From NCBI GenBank assembly GCA_030635405.1, contig DAOVZA010000111.1, forward strand, positions 1 to 6,914: a DNA stretch of 6,914 nt, written 5' to 3'. The translations under genes were made by a program, and so were the position numbers. Position 1 is the stretch's first letter. Every line of letters begins with the position of its first letter. Source of the DNA: Desulfocapsa sp. GTDB lineage: Bacteria; Desulfobacterota; Desulfobulbia; Desulfobulbales; Desulfocapsaceae. Below, one piece after another: positions 1 through 6,529 of this stretch. A model generated the notes under the pieces. It made no database searches and was not told the origin of the DNA. It saw nothing but the letters and a program-made list of their open reading frames with translations.

Positions 1-1
1 C

Positions 2-26
2 ATCCCCGAAGGTTGTTATCGGGGAT
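2..26. repeat. Perfect 8-bp inverted repeat (stem-loop) at the left edge
   Basis: ATCCCCGA at 2-9 is the exact reverse complement of TCGGGGAT at 19-26, with a 9-nt loop. It lies about 60 bp beyond the stop codon of the minus-strand mogA-like gene, so it could be the stem of that operon's terminator. The T-run that would confirm this would lie left of position 1 and cannot be seen. There is no T-run on the plus-strand side, so it is not a plus-strand intrinsic terminator. It also falls inside a short plus-strand open frame, so it may be incidental. Confidence 0.45.
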
Positions 27-146
27 CCAGAAAACTGTTACTGGCTGAGCATTAGCAGTGATCAGAAAAAACTTTTACAAATTCTATTCACCCCACTCCA
101 CAATCACTCGTCCCGCCTTGAATTTTATCCAAAGCATGTGCAATAG
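3..146 (+). CDS. Possible 3' end of an unidentified plus-strand gene (weak)
   Basis: Reading from position 3, a frame stays open for 47 codons and stops at TAG 144-146. Its first part (VVIGDPENCYWLSIS, then DQKKLL) has protein-like composition, so it could be the C-terminal end of a gene entering from the left. Against this, it would run about 59 bp into the 3' end of the convergent mogA-like gene, which is unusual, and a frame of this length can stay open by chance. I do not recognise the peptide. The start is outside the window. This entry is a low-confidence candidate only. Confidence 0.2.
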   Translation, partial: SPKVVIGDPENCYWLSISSDQKKLLQILFTPLHNHSSRLEFYPKHVQ

Positions 147-597
147 CAGGTATTAACACGGCAATATTCTCACGAGCTGCCCGTTCACTGCCTGGAAGAT
201 TAATAATCAAGGATCTTCCTCGAATGCCGGCTTTACCTCTTGAAAGAACTGCATTTGGTGTCTTTTTCAGGCTTTCAGCACGCATGGCTTCAGCCATTCC
301 TGGAATTTCCTTTTCAATAACATCACCCATTGCTTCAGGAGTAACGTCCGTTGGCGCCACTCCTGTTCCACCAGTGGTGATAATAAGATCAATCTTCTTC
401 TCATCCACCCATGATATTAGCGTTTCTGTTATTCCTTCAGCTTTATCAGGAATAATGGCATAAGCCTCCTGCCGATACCCTAACCCATTAAACACCTCAA
501 CCAGATGAGGCCCACTGGTATCTTCCCGCTCACCACGAGATCCTTTATCGCTCATGGTGAGTACACCAAAGGTAAATCTAGCTGTATCAATCTTCAT
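88..597 (-). CDS. mogA: MogA/MoaB family molybdenum cofactor protein (molybdopterin adenylyltransferase)
   Basis: This 169-aa protein spans the whole MogA/MoaB (MoCF) fold. Enzymes of this family adenylylate molybdopterin in the cytoplasm to prepare it for molybdate insertion. Visible signatures are the N-terminal strand GVLTMSDKGSRGE (11-23), the molybdopterin-binding loop TTGGTG (74-79), then DVTPEA (84-89) with the Asp equivalent to the essential one in E. coli MogA, EIPG (97-100), and the later IINLPGSERA segment (131-140). Length is normal for the family. The start ATG follows the EF-G-like stop codon by 15 bp and has no clear Shine-Dalgarno sequence, so translation probably depends on coupling to the upstream gene. 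An ATG at residue 15 would cut the first beta strand and is less likely. Whether it acts as MogA or as a MoaB-type paralogue cannot be decided from sequence; the family call is firm, the symbol less so. Confidence 0.93.
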   Translation of the reverse strand: MKIDTARFTFGVLTMSDKGSRGEREDTSGPHLVEVFNGLGYRQEAYAIIPDKAEGITETLISWVDEKKIDLIITTGGTGVAPTDVTPEAMGDVIEKEIPGMAEAMRAESLKKTPNAVLSRGKAGIRGRSLIINLPGSERAARENIAVLIPAIAHALDKIQGGTSDCGVG

Positions 598-612
598 AGT
601 ATTTATATTAGA

Positions 613-2670
613 CTATGCGTCCTGACCGGCAGCTATAATTTTGTCGGCAATCATGGACGGTACTTCTTCGTAGTGAGAGAAGCTTATATTAAATTTTCCA
701 AGGCCACCAGTCATTGCTGTAAGGTCAGCTGCATACATAAGCACCTCTGACTGAGGAACTTTCGCATTAATAATTTCTTTCCCTTTGTCAGCATCCATTC
801 CCATAACTTTACCACGACGGGAATTCAGATCACCCATAACATCACCTACATGATCTTTACCAACCATTATAGTGAGATCCATAAATGGTTCGAGCAGAAC
901 AAGACCTGCTTCCTGAGCACCTTTTTTGAATGCTAGTGAACCGGCAATTTTAAATGCCATTTCAGATGAATCAACATTATGAAATGATCCGTCGATAAGG
1001 CTGACTTTTATATCAACAACAGGGTACCCAGCCATAACTCCTTTTTCCATGGCTTCAACGATCCCTTTTTCAACTGCAGGCCTGTATTGCTGTGGAATCA
1101 CACCACCAACGATCTTGTCTTCAAATTCAAAGCCTTGACCATTGTTAGGGCTGATAACAACGGTACAGTCTCCAAACTGACCACGTCCACCACTCTGTTT
1201 TTTATGTTTACCCTGAACAGTTGCAGACCCTCGAATGGTTTCTTTATAAGGAACCTTAGGGAGGGACAGTTCCATTTCCACACCAAACTTGCGTTTAATT
1301 CGCGCTCCAACCACATCAAGATGAACCTTGCCGACACCTGAAAATAATACTTCGCCTGTCTGTTCTTCCCTTGTAAGTCTTAGAGTGAGATCTTCATCAA
1401 GCATTCTGGTAATGGATGAAAAGAGTTTCTCTTCGTCACCTTTGCTTGCACGTATTGCATAGGAGATGACCGGTTTTACAACATCAAGATCATCGTAGAC
1501 TATGGGGGCAGAGGCATCACAAAGGGTATCACCAGTTGTAGTTTCTTTAAGTTTAGCAACTGCCACAATCATTCCAGGATATGCACTCTCTATTGGTTTT
1601 TGCTCCTTACCTTCTGGAATAAAAAGCTGTCCAAAGCGCTCATCGGTTTCTTTATTGCTGTTGTAAAATGTATCGCCCGAAAGAGTTCCCGAGTTAATTC
1701 TAAATATTGTTAAACGACCGGCATAGGGATCAGCCATAGTCTTAAAGACCTGAGCAGAAAATTTTTCCTCAGCCGTTGCCCGACGTTCAACTGGCTCTCC
1801 ACTTGGATCAACTCCCATAGCAGCAGAACACTCAAGTGGGGATGGCATAACATCATTTATTGCATCAAGAAGAGGAGCAGTTCCAAAATTTTTGGTCGCA
1901 GCACCAACATAGACAGGTACAATAGCACCACTTATCACACCAACTTTCAATCCAGCTTGTAGATCTTCAGTGGAAAGTTCACCATCTTCCAAAAACTTTT
2001 CGATTAAATCATCGTCTGTTTCAGCAACCTGTTCCATCATTGCATCACGATACATTGCGAGGTCATCCACCATATCGGCAGGAACATCTGTCTCCGTAAC
2101 AGTTCCTTTCTCATCAGTATCAAACAAAAAGGCCTTGCCGTTCATCACATCAACAAAACCACGAAACATTCCTTCTTCACCAATAGGAAGATGTAAAATA
2201 ACAGGAGTAAGCGGAAGTGAATCAGTTATTTGATCCATTGTTCTGAAGAAATCGGCACGCTCACGATCAAGTTTATTAATAAAGATGATCGACGGAAGAG
2301 ATCTTTCGACAATAAAATCTGCAAATTTTATGGTCTGTCCCTTAACACCAAGCACAGCACCTACTATAAAGACAGCACCATCGGTAACTTGTGTTGCCAT
2401 GTAGGTTTCATTGATAAAGTTATCATCACCTGGTGTATCCATGAGGTACACATCATGCTTTTGCCAGGAATAATTATGGAAAGAAGTGTTAATTGAGACG
2501 TTGCGTTGAATTTCTTCTTCATCGAAATCAAGTGCAGAACTTCCGTCATCCACCTTCCCGAAACGCTTAATCTTACCGGCCGTAAATAACATGGCCTCAG
2601 CTAAAGAGGTTTTACCACAACTTCCGTGCCCAATGATCGCGATGTTTCTTATCTTACTGATATCCTGCAT
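613..2670 (-). CDS. EF-G-like translational GTPase (second EF-G type, FusA paralogue)
   Basis: This 685-aa protein has full EF-G architecture: GTPase domain, domain II, and domains III-V ending in the EF-G C-terminal fold. G1 is GHGSCGKTS (14-22), G3 is DTPGD (78-82), G4 is NKLD (132-135), and a G5-like segment reads VGAATKNFGTAPLLDAI. Domain IV/V motifs include GGRGQFG, GGVIPQQYRPAVEKG and DSSEMAFKIAGSLAFKKG. It departs from canonical EF-G: the P-loop is not AHIDAGKT, the catalytic His of DTPGH is Asp82, and switch I reads RNVS where RGIT is usual. It is therefore an EF-G paralogue and not the main fusA; no ribosomal protein or tuf genes are nearby. Its role is unproven (auxiliary elongation, recycling or stress). 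The chosen ATG (2668-2670) has AAGGAGG 5 nt upstream (2676-2682). An ATG 20 codons further out encodes an atypical leader and skips that site. It is first in a likely operon with the mogA-like gene. Confidence 0.92.
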   Translation of the reverse strand: MQDISKIRNIAIIGHGSCGKTSLAEAMLFTAGKIKRFGKVDDGSSALDFDEEEIQRNVSINTSFHNYSWQKHDVYLMDTPGDDNFINETYMATQVTDGAVFIVGAVLGVKGQTIKFADFIVERSLPSIIFINKLDRERADFFRTMDQITDSLPLTPVILHLPIGEEGMFRGFVDVMNGKAFLFDTDEKGTVTETDVPADMVDDLAMYRDAMMEQVAETDDDLIEKFLEDGELSTEDLQAGLKVGVISGAIVPVYVGAATKNFGTAPLLDAINDVMPSPLECSAAMGVDPSGEPVERRATAEEKFSAQVFKTMADPYAGRLTIFRINSGTLSGDTFYNSNKETDERFGQLFIPEGKEQKPIESAYPGMIVAVAKLKETTTGDTLCDASAPIVYDDLDVVKPVISYAIRASKGDEEKLFSSITRMLDEDLTLRLTREEQTGEVLFSGVGKVHLDVVGARIKRKFGVEMELSLPKVPYKETIRGSATVQGKHKKQSGGRGQFGDCTVVISPNNGQGFEFEDKIVGGVIPQQYRPAVEKGIVEAMEKGVMAGYPVVDIKVSLIDGSFHNVDSSEMAFKIAGSLAFKKGAQEAGLVLLEPFMDLTIMVGKDHVGDVMGDLNSRRGKVMGMDADKGKEIINAKVPQSEVLMYAADLTAMTGGLGKFNISFSHYEEVPSMIADKIIAAGQDA

Positions 2671-2675
2671 GCAAA

Positions 2676-2682
2676 CCTCCTT
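2676..2682 (-). promoter_or_regulatory. Shine-Dalgarno site that fixes the EF-G-like start
   Basis: On the minus strand AAGGAGG lies 5 nt before the ATG at 2670. It is a near-perfect match to the 16S anti-SD and selects this start over the in-frame ATG at 2730. Confidence 0.85.
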
Positions 2683-2788
2683 GAAAATAACGGTTACTCT
2701 ATGGTCACTTCGGGGGAAGACCAGAAACATTTCTTAGAAGTACAAATGCTCCAGCTAAACACCGAATAATCTCAAATATTTCTCTATT

Positions 2789-2818
2789 CATATATTCAAT
2801 ATTTCCTATGAAAGTCAA
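2789..2818 (-). promoter_or_regulatory. Candidate sigma70-type promoter for the EF-G-like/mogA operon
   Basis: The minus strand carries TTGACT (2818-2813; 5/6 to TTGACA), an 18-nt spacer, and TATATG (2794-2789; 4/6 to TATAAT). Transcription would begin near 2782, giving a leader of about 110 nt. That leader contains a small hairpin at 2703-2722 (GGTC/GACC outer stem, TTC/GAA inner stem) before the SD. The call rests on consensus matching in AT-rich DNA. Confidence 0.35.
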
Positions 2819-2823
2819 GGATG

Positions 2824-2853
2824 TTCACCAAATCCCTGGACAATATCTATAAA
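2824..2853 (+). promoter_or_regulatory. Candidate sigma70-type promoter for murJ
   Basis: TTCACC (2824-2829; 4/6 to TTGACA), an 18-nt spacer, and TATAAA (2848-2853; 5/6 to TATAAT) would start transcription near 2860, about 32 nt before the ATG at 2892. Its -35 element is only 5 bp from the -35 of the opposing candidate promoter, so the two would be back to back. This is consensus-based only. Confidence 0.35.
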
Positions 2854-2891
2854 TAATTAAAAGAAAAAAAAGAAGTGTACTTTCTCTGGCA

Positions 2892-4553
2892 ATGGTGTTC
2901 AAAAACCAGTACAATTGCAAATTCGTTTCAATATTCCCTAGTATCACTTCAACACCCCGACCATACGTGAAAAAAGTAGCAAAACAGAGTGGCAAAATTG
3001 CAAAATCTGCTGGTACTGTATCCATTGCAGTTATGTGCAGTCGTGTTTTAGGACTTGTTAGAGAACAGATCTTTGCAGGAATGTTTGGTGCTGGCCTTGC
3101 CTATGATGCTTTTGTTGTAGCCTTTCGTATTCCTAATTTGTTACGTGATCTTTTTGCAGAAGGTGCATTGTCTGCCGCTTTTATAACGGTTTTCACTGAT
3201 TACGATACCAATCGCAGCAAGGAAGAAACGTGGCAACTTGCCTCAAATGTCCTTGTCTTTTTTGCAATGCTTCTCTCTGCACTTACCCTCGTTGGTATTT
3301 TCTTTGCAGAACCACTCGTAAATCTTCTGGCTGCTGATTTTGCAAACATTGATGGAAAGAAAGAACTTACCGTAATTTTGACAAGAATCATGATGCCCTT
3401 TCTTGTTTTTATTTCCATGGCTGCTGTTGTAATGGGAATCCTTAATTCAAAGGGAAAATTTTTCGTCCCTGCCATGGCATCAGCATTTTTCAATCTTGGC
3501 TCCATAGTTGGCGGAGTGAGCCTTGCACTCATCCTTCCTAAATTTGGCTATCCTGCCATTATTGGAATGGCCTGTGGAACCCTTCTTGGCGGTTTGTTAC
3601 AGCTTTCCATACAATTTCCTACTCTTTTAAAATGCGGTTTTAAATTCACACCACGGCTACGCATTAAAGATCCCGGTCTTAAACGAATTATCACCCTGAT
3701 GATCCCAGCAATTATTGGTCTCTCCCCCACGCAGATTAATATCTTTATAAATACCAATTTTGCATCATCCTGTGTTGAAGGTTCTGTTTCCTGGTTAAAT
3801 TATGCCTTCAGACTGGTACAGCTTCCCATCGGTGTTTTCGGGGTTGCATTGTCCATTGCCGCCATGCCTGTTCTTGCTAGACATGCTGCAAAAAAAGATA
3901 TCAATGGTATGAAGGAAACCATGGTTTCATCACTCACCATGGTATTTAGCCTGACAATTCCTGCGACTATTGGTCTGATGTTACTTGCTGAACCGATCAT
4001 CCATATAATATTTGAACGAGGTGCCTTCACCGCTTTTGATACAGTGGCAACTGCTAACACCCTGACACTTTATGCCATTGGCCTCTTTGCCTATTCATCA
4101 AATAAAATCCTGGTTCCAGTTTTTTATGCCCTTGAAGATACAAAATATCCACTTATTGCCTCATTCATTGCGGTGGGGGCAAACATACTCATTATAAATT
4201 TAACCATCGATACCTACCAGCATCTTGCCATAGCCCTTTCAACTTCCTGCTCTATGATCCTTAATTTTCTATTTTTGAGCGTTGTTTTATATATAAAAAC
4301 CGGTGGTTACTCGGTTAGTTATCTGATGAAAGCGCTTGTAAAGATTAGTCTTGCTGGATTTGTAATGACCGCATTTCTCCTTTGGAGCAGAGCATTTTTT
4401 GCCCAGCAATTAAATGGCTCACTTCTTTCTGCTTGTGCCATACTTATTCTAATAATAGGTTTTGCTGCAACAATGTATGGATTCCTTCTGCACATTCTAA
4501 AGCTTCAGGAGCTCACCTCTGTTACCAATAAAATATACGAAAAGTTCAGGTGA
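2892..4553 (+). CDS. murJ: MurJ (MviN) lipid II flippase
   Basis: MurJ flips undecaprenyl-linked lipid II across the inner membrane for peptidoglycan synthesis. The 553-aa product is a polytopic membrane protein of the MOP exporter superfamily, with about 14 hydrophobic segments. Family motifs are SRVLGLVRE (50-58), the YDAF...NLLRDLFAEGALSAAF block (71-97), PTQINIFINTNFAS (279-292), NYAFRLVQLPIGVFG (303-317) and FERGAF (374-379). Arg51, Arg57, Asp72 and Arg85 align with E. coli Arg18, Arg24, Asp39 and Arg52 at a constant offset of 33, and Arg307 matches Arg270. The usual YADR motif reads YAFR here. The start is uncertain: this ATG lacks a good SD and gives about 33 extra N-terminal residues. 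A GTG at 2967 (VKKVAKQSGK...) would give 528 aa, closer to the usual length, but it also lacks an SD. The gene ends with tandem stops, TGA TAA. Confidence 0.95.
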   Translation: MVFKNQYNCKFVSIFPSITSTPRPYVKKVAKQSGKIAKSAGTVSIAVMCSRVLGLVREQIFAGMFGAGLAYDAFVVAFRIPNLLRDLFAEGALSAAFITVFTDYDTNRSKEETWQLASNVLVFFAMLLSALTLVGIFFAEPLVNLLAADFANIDGKKELTVILTRIMMPFLVFISMAAVVMGILNSKGKFFVPAMASAFFNLGSIVGGVSLALILPKFGYPAIIGMACGTLLGGLLQLSIQFPTLLKCGFKFTPRLRIKDPGLKRIITLMIPAIIGLSPTQINIFINTNFASSCVEGSVSWLNYAFRLVQLPIGVFGVALSIAAMPVLARHAAKKDINGMKETMVSSLTMVFSLTIPATIGLMLLAEPIIHIIFERGAFTAFDTVATANTLTLYAIGLFAYSSNKILVPVFYALEDTKYPLIASFIAVGANILIINLTIDTYQHLAIALSTSCSMILNFLFLSVVLYIKTGGYSVSYLMKALVKISLAGFVMTAFLLWSRAFFAQQLNGSLLSACAILILIIGFAATMYGFLLHILKLQELTSVTNKIYEKFR

Positions 4554-4666
4554 TAAACACTTTCGGTTCTTTATAGTTGTTCAAAATAGCCCTTGCTTTA
4601 TTCGCGATACAACCTAGAGTACAGCCATTATTAGTATTACTTTTATATATTATGAAAGCACGTAAC

Positions 4667-4706
4667 AACTGTGCAGTCTTCCTGATTAGGCTTGTACAGT
4701 TTTTTT
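4667..4706 (+). terminator. Rho-independent terminator-like hairpin between murJ and the helicase
   Basis: AACTGTGCA (4667-4675) pairs with TGTACAGTT (4693-4701) over 9 bp with one G-U wobble. The 17-nt loop contains a further weak CCT/AGG pairing. The 3' arm runs straight into a T-tract, interrupted by one A, that continues to about 4712. It lies about 110 nt after the murJ stop and ends about 35 nt before the helicase ATG. It may simply end murJ transcription. However, it is so close to the helicase start that it probably also lies inside the helicase leader, where it could act as an attenuator. The stem has moderate GC content, so its strength is uncertain. Confidence 0.6.
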
Positions 4707-4726
4707 ATTTTTGAGATCTTGTAATC

Positions 4727-4733
4727 AGGACGG
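4727..4733 (+). promoter_or_regulatory. Shine-Dalgarno site that fixes the helicase start
   Basis: AGGACGG, a partial match to AGGAGG, sits 7 nt before the ATG at 4741. It supports that ATG over an in-frame TTG at 4711, which lies in the T-rich tail of the upstream hairpin and would add ten atypical residues. Confidence 0.6.
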
Positions 4734-4740
4734 AATAATT

Positions 4741-6456
4741 ATGAAAAATTTTACAGAATTAGGCATTAACGAAGATATCCTCAAAGCTATTGCAACCCTT
4801 GGATTTGACAAACCAACACCTGTTCAGGAAAAAGTAATTCCACTCATGCTTCAAGAGAAAACTGACCTGGTTAGTCTTGCACAAACTGGAACAGGAAAGA
4901 CAGCCGCCTTTGGTATTCCACTCATTCAATGGGCGAACCCTTCAAAACGTCACACACAGGGATTGGTACTTTGTCCAACACGTGAGCTTTGTATGCAGGT
5001 CGCAAGAGACCTTGAGGCATACTCTAAATTCATCCCAAAAATGAGTATTCTTCCGGTTTATGGTGGTGCAAGGATTGACCAGCAGATGAACCGTTTGCGA
5101 AAGGGTGTACAAATCATCGTTGCGACTCCTGGGCGTCTCAAGGATCTTCTTAATCGTAAAGCTGTTGATCTATCAAACATCAATTATATTGTTTTTGATG
5201 AAGCTGATGAGATGCTTAATATGGGATTTCAAGATGAAATCACCGCAATCCTGGCCCATACTCCAAAAGAAAAAAACACTCTGCTTTTCTCTGCAACCAT
5301 GCCAAAAGAAGTTGCCAGAATTGCAAAGAAATATATGACCAACCCCACCGAACTCACCATAGGTACAAAAAATGCGGGTGCTGACAATGTTCGTCATGAA
5401 TACTATATGGTTCATCCCAAAAACCGCTATCTTGCCTTAAAACGTATTGTTGATAATACCCCGGACATTTACTCAATTATCTTCTGTAGAACCCGTAGAG
5501 AAACCAATGAAATCGCACATAAATTAATTCAGGATGGATATAGTGCAGACGCTCTTCATGGCGACCTTTCACAGGCTCAACGTGATCAGGTTATGGGTAA
5601 ATTCAGACTCAAAAACATACAAATTCTTGTCGCCACTGATGTTGCCGCCAGGGGGCTTGATGTTAATGATCTCACCCACGTAATAAATTACAATCTTCCT
5701 GATGAAACAGCTGGCTACACCCATCGTAGTGGCCGAACCGGAAGAGCTGGCCGCAAGGGAACCTCGGTGGCGATAATTGCCTCAAGGGAACAATACAGAT
5801 TGCGTCAGATCGAAAACAAGATACAGAAGAAATTTATTCAATGTAAGGTTCCTACCGGATTTGAAATATGTAGAAAACAGTTGGTTAGTCAGATTGATAC
5901 TGTTATCAATGTCAATGTGAGTCACGACCAGATTGATCCGTTATACGAAGAGATTGCCGAAAAACTCGCTCACTTTGACAGGGAAGCTCTCATTAAACAA
6001 TTTGTATCCCTTGAATTTAATCGCTTCCTTGAATACTACAAAAATGCATCTGATTTAAACGAATCTTCACAGCAGCAAGGTGGACGCAATCAAAGAGATC
6101 GAAACAGTCCAGACTCCCGCAATGATTTACATCCGAGAAGTACCTTCACAACTTTTGCTATAAACGTTGGAAGACGGCAGGGAATCATGCCGCAAGGGCT
6201 AATTGGAAAAATTAATTCTATCCAGGACGTTGGTAGAATTAAAATTGGGAAAATCGAAATATTACGTAATTCTGCGACCCTTGAAGCAGACAGCCGATAT
6301 ACATCACAAATACTCGGTGCCTTTCAACGCTCTGAAATAAATGGAAAGACTATTGCCATTGAGGTGGCAAAGTCACAGGGGCCTAAGAAAAGTGGTTACA
6401 AAGGGAAACGCAAAGGAAACTTCCATCGAAAAGGAAGAAAACCACAGGCTGCTTAA
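4741..6456 (+). CDS. deaD: DEAD-box ATP-dependent RNA helicase, DeaD/CsdA type, with DbpA-like RNA-binding domain
   Basis: This 571-aa cytoplasmic RNA helicase unwinds short RNA duplexes using ATP; relatives assist ribosome assembly and mRNA turnover, often at low temperature. All core motifs are intact: Q motif in the N-terminal 35 residues (FTELG...PTPVQ), motif I AQTGTGKT (47-54), Ia PTREL (79-83), Ib TPGR (129-132), II DEAD (153-156), III SAT (184-186), IV IIFCRTR (246-252), V ATDVAARGLDV (298-308) and VI HRSGRTGRAG (328-337). A helical segment (about 385-435), like the CsdA dimerisation region, is followed by a polar Q/N/R/S-rich linker (about 437-466). A DbpA-type RNA-binding domain (about 467-543; FAINVGRRQG, LIGKIN, IGKIEI) and a Lys/Arg/Gly-rich tail (544-571) complete it. 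Total length and the basic tail favour DeaD/CsdA over DbpA, which is shorter. The gene is preceded by a terminator-like hairpin and followed by a strong terminator, so it is probably its own unit or the end of a murJ read-through transcript. Confidence 0.93.
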   Translation: MKNFTELGINEDILKAIATLGFDKPTPVQEKVIPLMLQEKTDLVSLAQTGTGKTAAFGIPLIQWANPSKRHTQGLVLCPTRELCMQVARDLEAYSKFIPKMSILPVYGGARIDQQMNRLRKGVQIIVATPGRLKDLLNRKAVDLSNINYIVFDEADEMLNMGFQDEITAILAHTPKEKNTLLFSATMPKEVARIAKKYMTNPTELTIGTKNAGADNVRHEYYMVHPKNRYLALKRIVDNTPDIYSIIFCRTRRETNEIAHKLIQDGYSADALHGDLSQAQRDQVMGKFRLKNIQILVATDVAARGLDVNDLTHVINYNLPDETAGYTHRSGRTGRAGRKGTSVAIIASREQYRLRQIENKIQKKFIQCKVPTGFEICRKQLVSQIDTVINVNVSHDQIDPLYEEIAEKLAHFDREALIKQFVSLEFNRFLEYYKNASDLNESSQQQGGRNQRDRNSPDSRNDLHPRSTFTTFAINVGRRQGIMPQGLIGKINSIQDVGRIKIGKIEILRNSATLEADSRYTSQILGAFQRSEINGKTIAIEVAKSQGPKKSGYKGKRKGNFHRKGRKPQAA

Positions 6457-6484
6457 AAGCTCATACCTACAATACAGAACATAC

Positions 6485-6523
6485 AAAAAGAGGCTCTGAT
6501 TATAAAATCAGAACCTCTTTTTT
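6485..6523. terminator. Bidirectional Rho-independent terminator between convergent genes
   Basis: AAAAAGAGG (6485-6493) and CCTCTTTTT (6514-6522) form the outer stem. After one C/A mismatch (6494/6513), TCTGATT (6495-6501) pairs with AATCAGA (6506-6512) around a 4-nt ATAA loop. The A-run on the left and T-run on the right supply a U-tract on either strand. It lies about 28 nt past the helicase stop and 7 nt past the stop of the minus-strand phasin-like gene, so it can serve both. Confidence 0.88.
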
Positions 6524-6529
6524 GTATTC

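Noticed and set aside
1970..2496. Two plus-strand open frames inside the EF-G-like gene
   Set aside because: They are antisense shadows of conserved GTPase sequence, Ser-rich or of odd composition, with no supporting start signals.
2671..2730. N-terminal extension of the EF-G-like protein from an ATG at 2730
   Set aside because: The 20 extra residues match no EF-G N-terminus, and the strong AAGGAGG at 2676-2682 sits just before the ATG at 2670.
3200..3532. 110-codon minus-strand open frame inside murJ
   Set aside because: It is antisense to a conserved membrane-protein gene, with low-complexity composition and no recognisable domain; murJ coding constraint explains it.
4593..4620. Possible promoter TTGCTT-16-TAGAGT in the murJ-helicase gap
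   Set aside because: Only 3/6 and 4/6 matches, too weak to list; other A/T-rich hexamers nearby (for example TATTAT at 4648-4653) lack a -35 partner.
4711..4740. TTG start for the helicase, adding ten residues
   Set aside because: It lies in the T-rich tail of the hairpin and has no SD. The ATG at 4741 has AGGACGG at proper spacing and gives a typical Q-motif N-terminus.
6061..6140. Polar Q/N/R/S-rich stretch in the helicase as a possible frameshift or insertion
   Set aside because: The frame stays intact through it into a recognisable DbpA-like RNA-binding domain, so it is a normal flexible linker.
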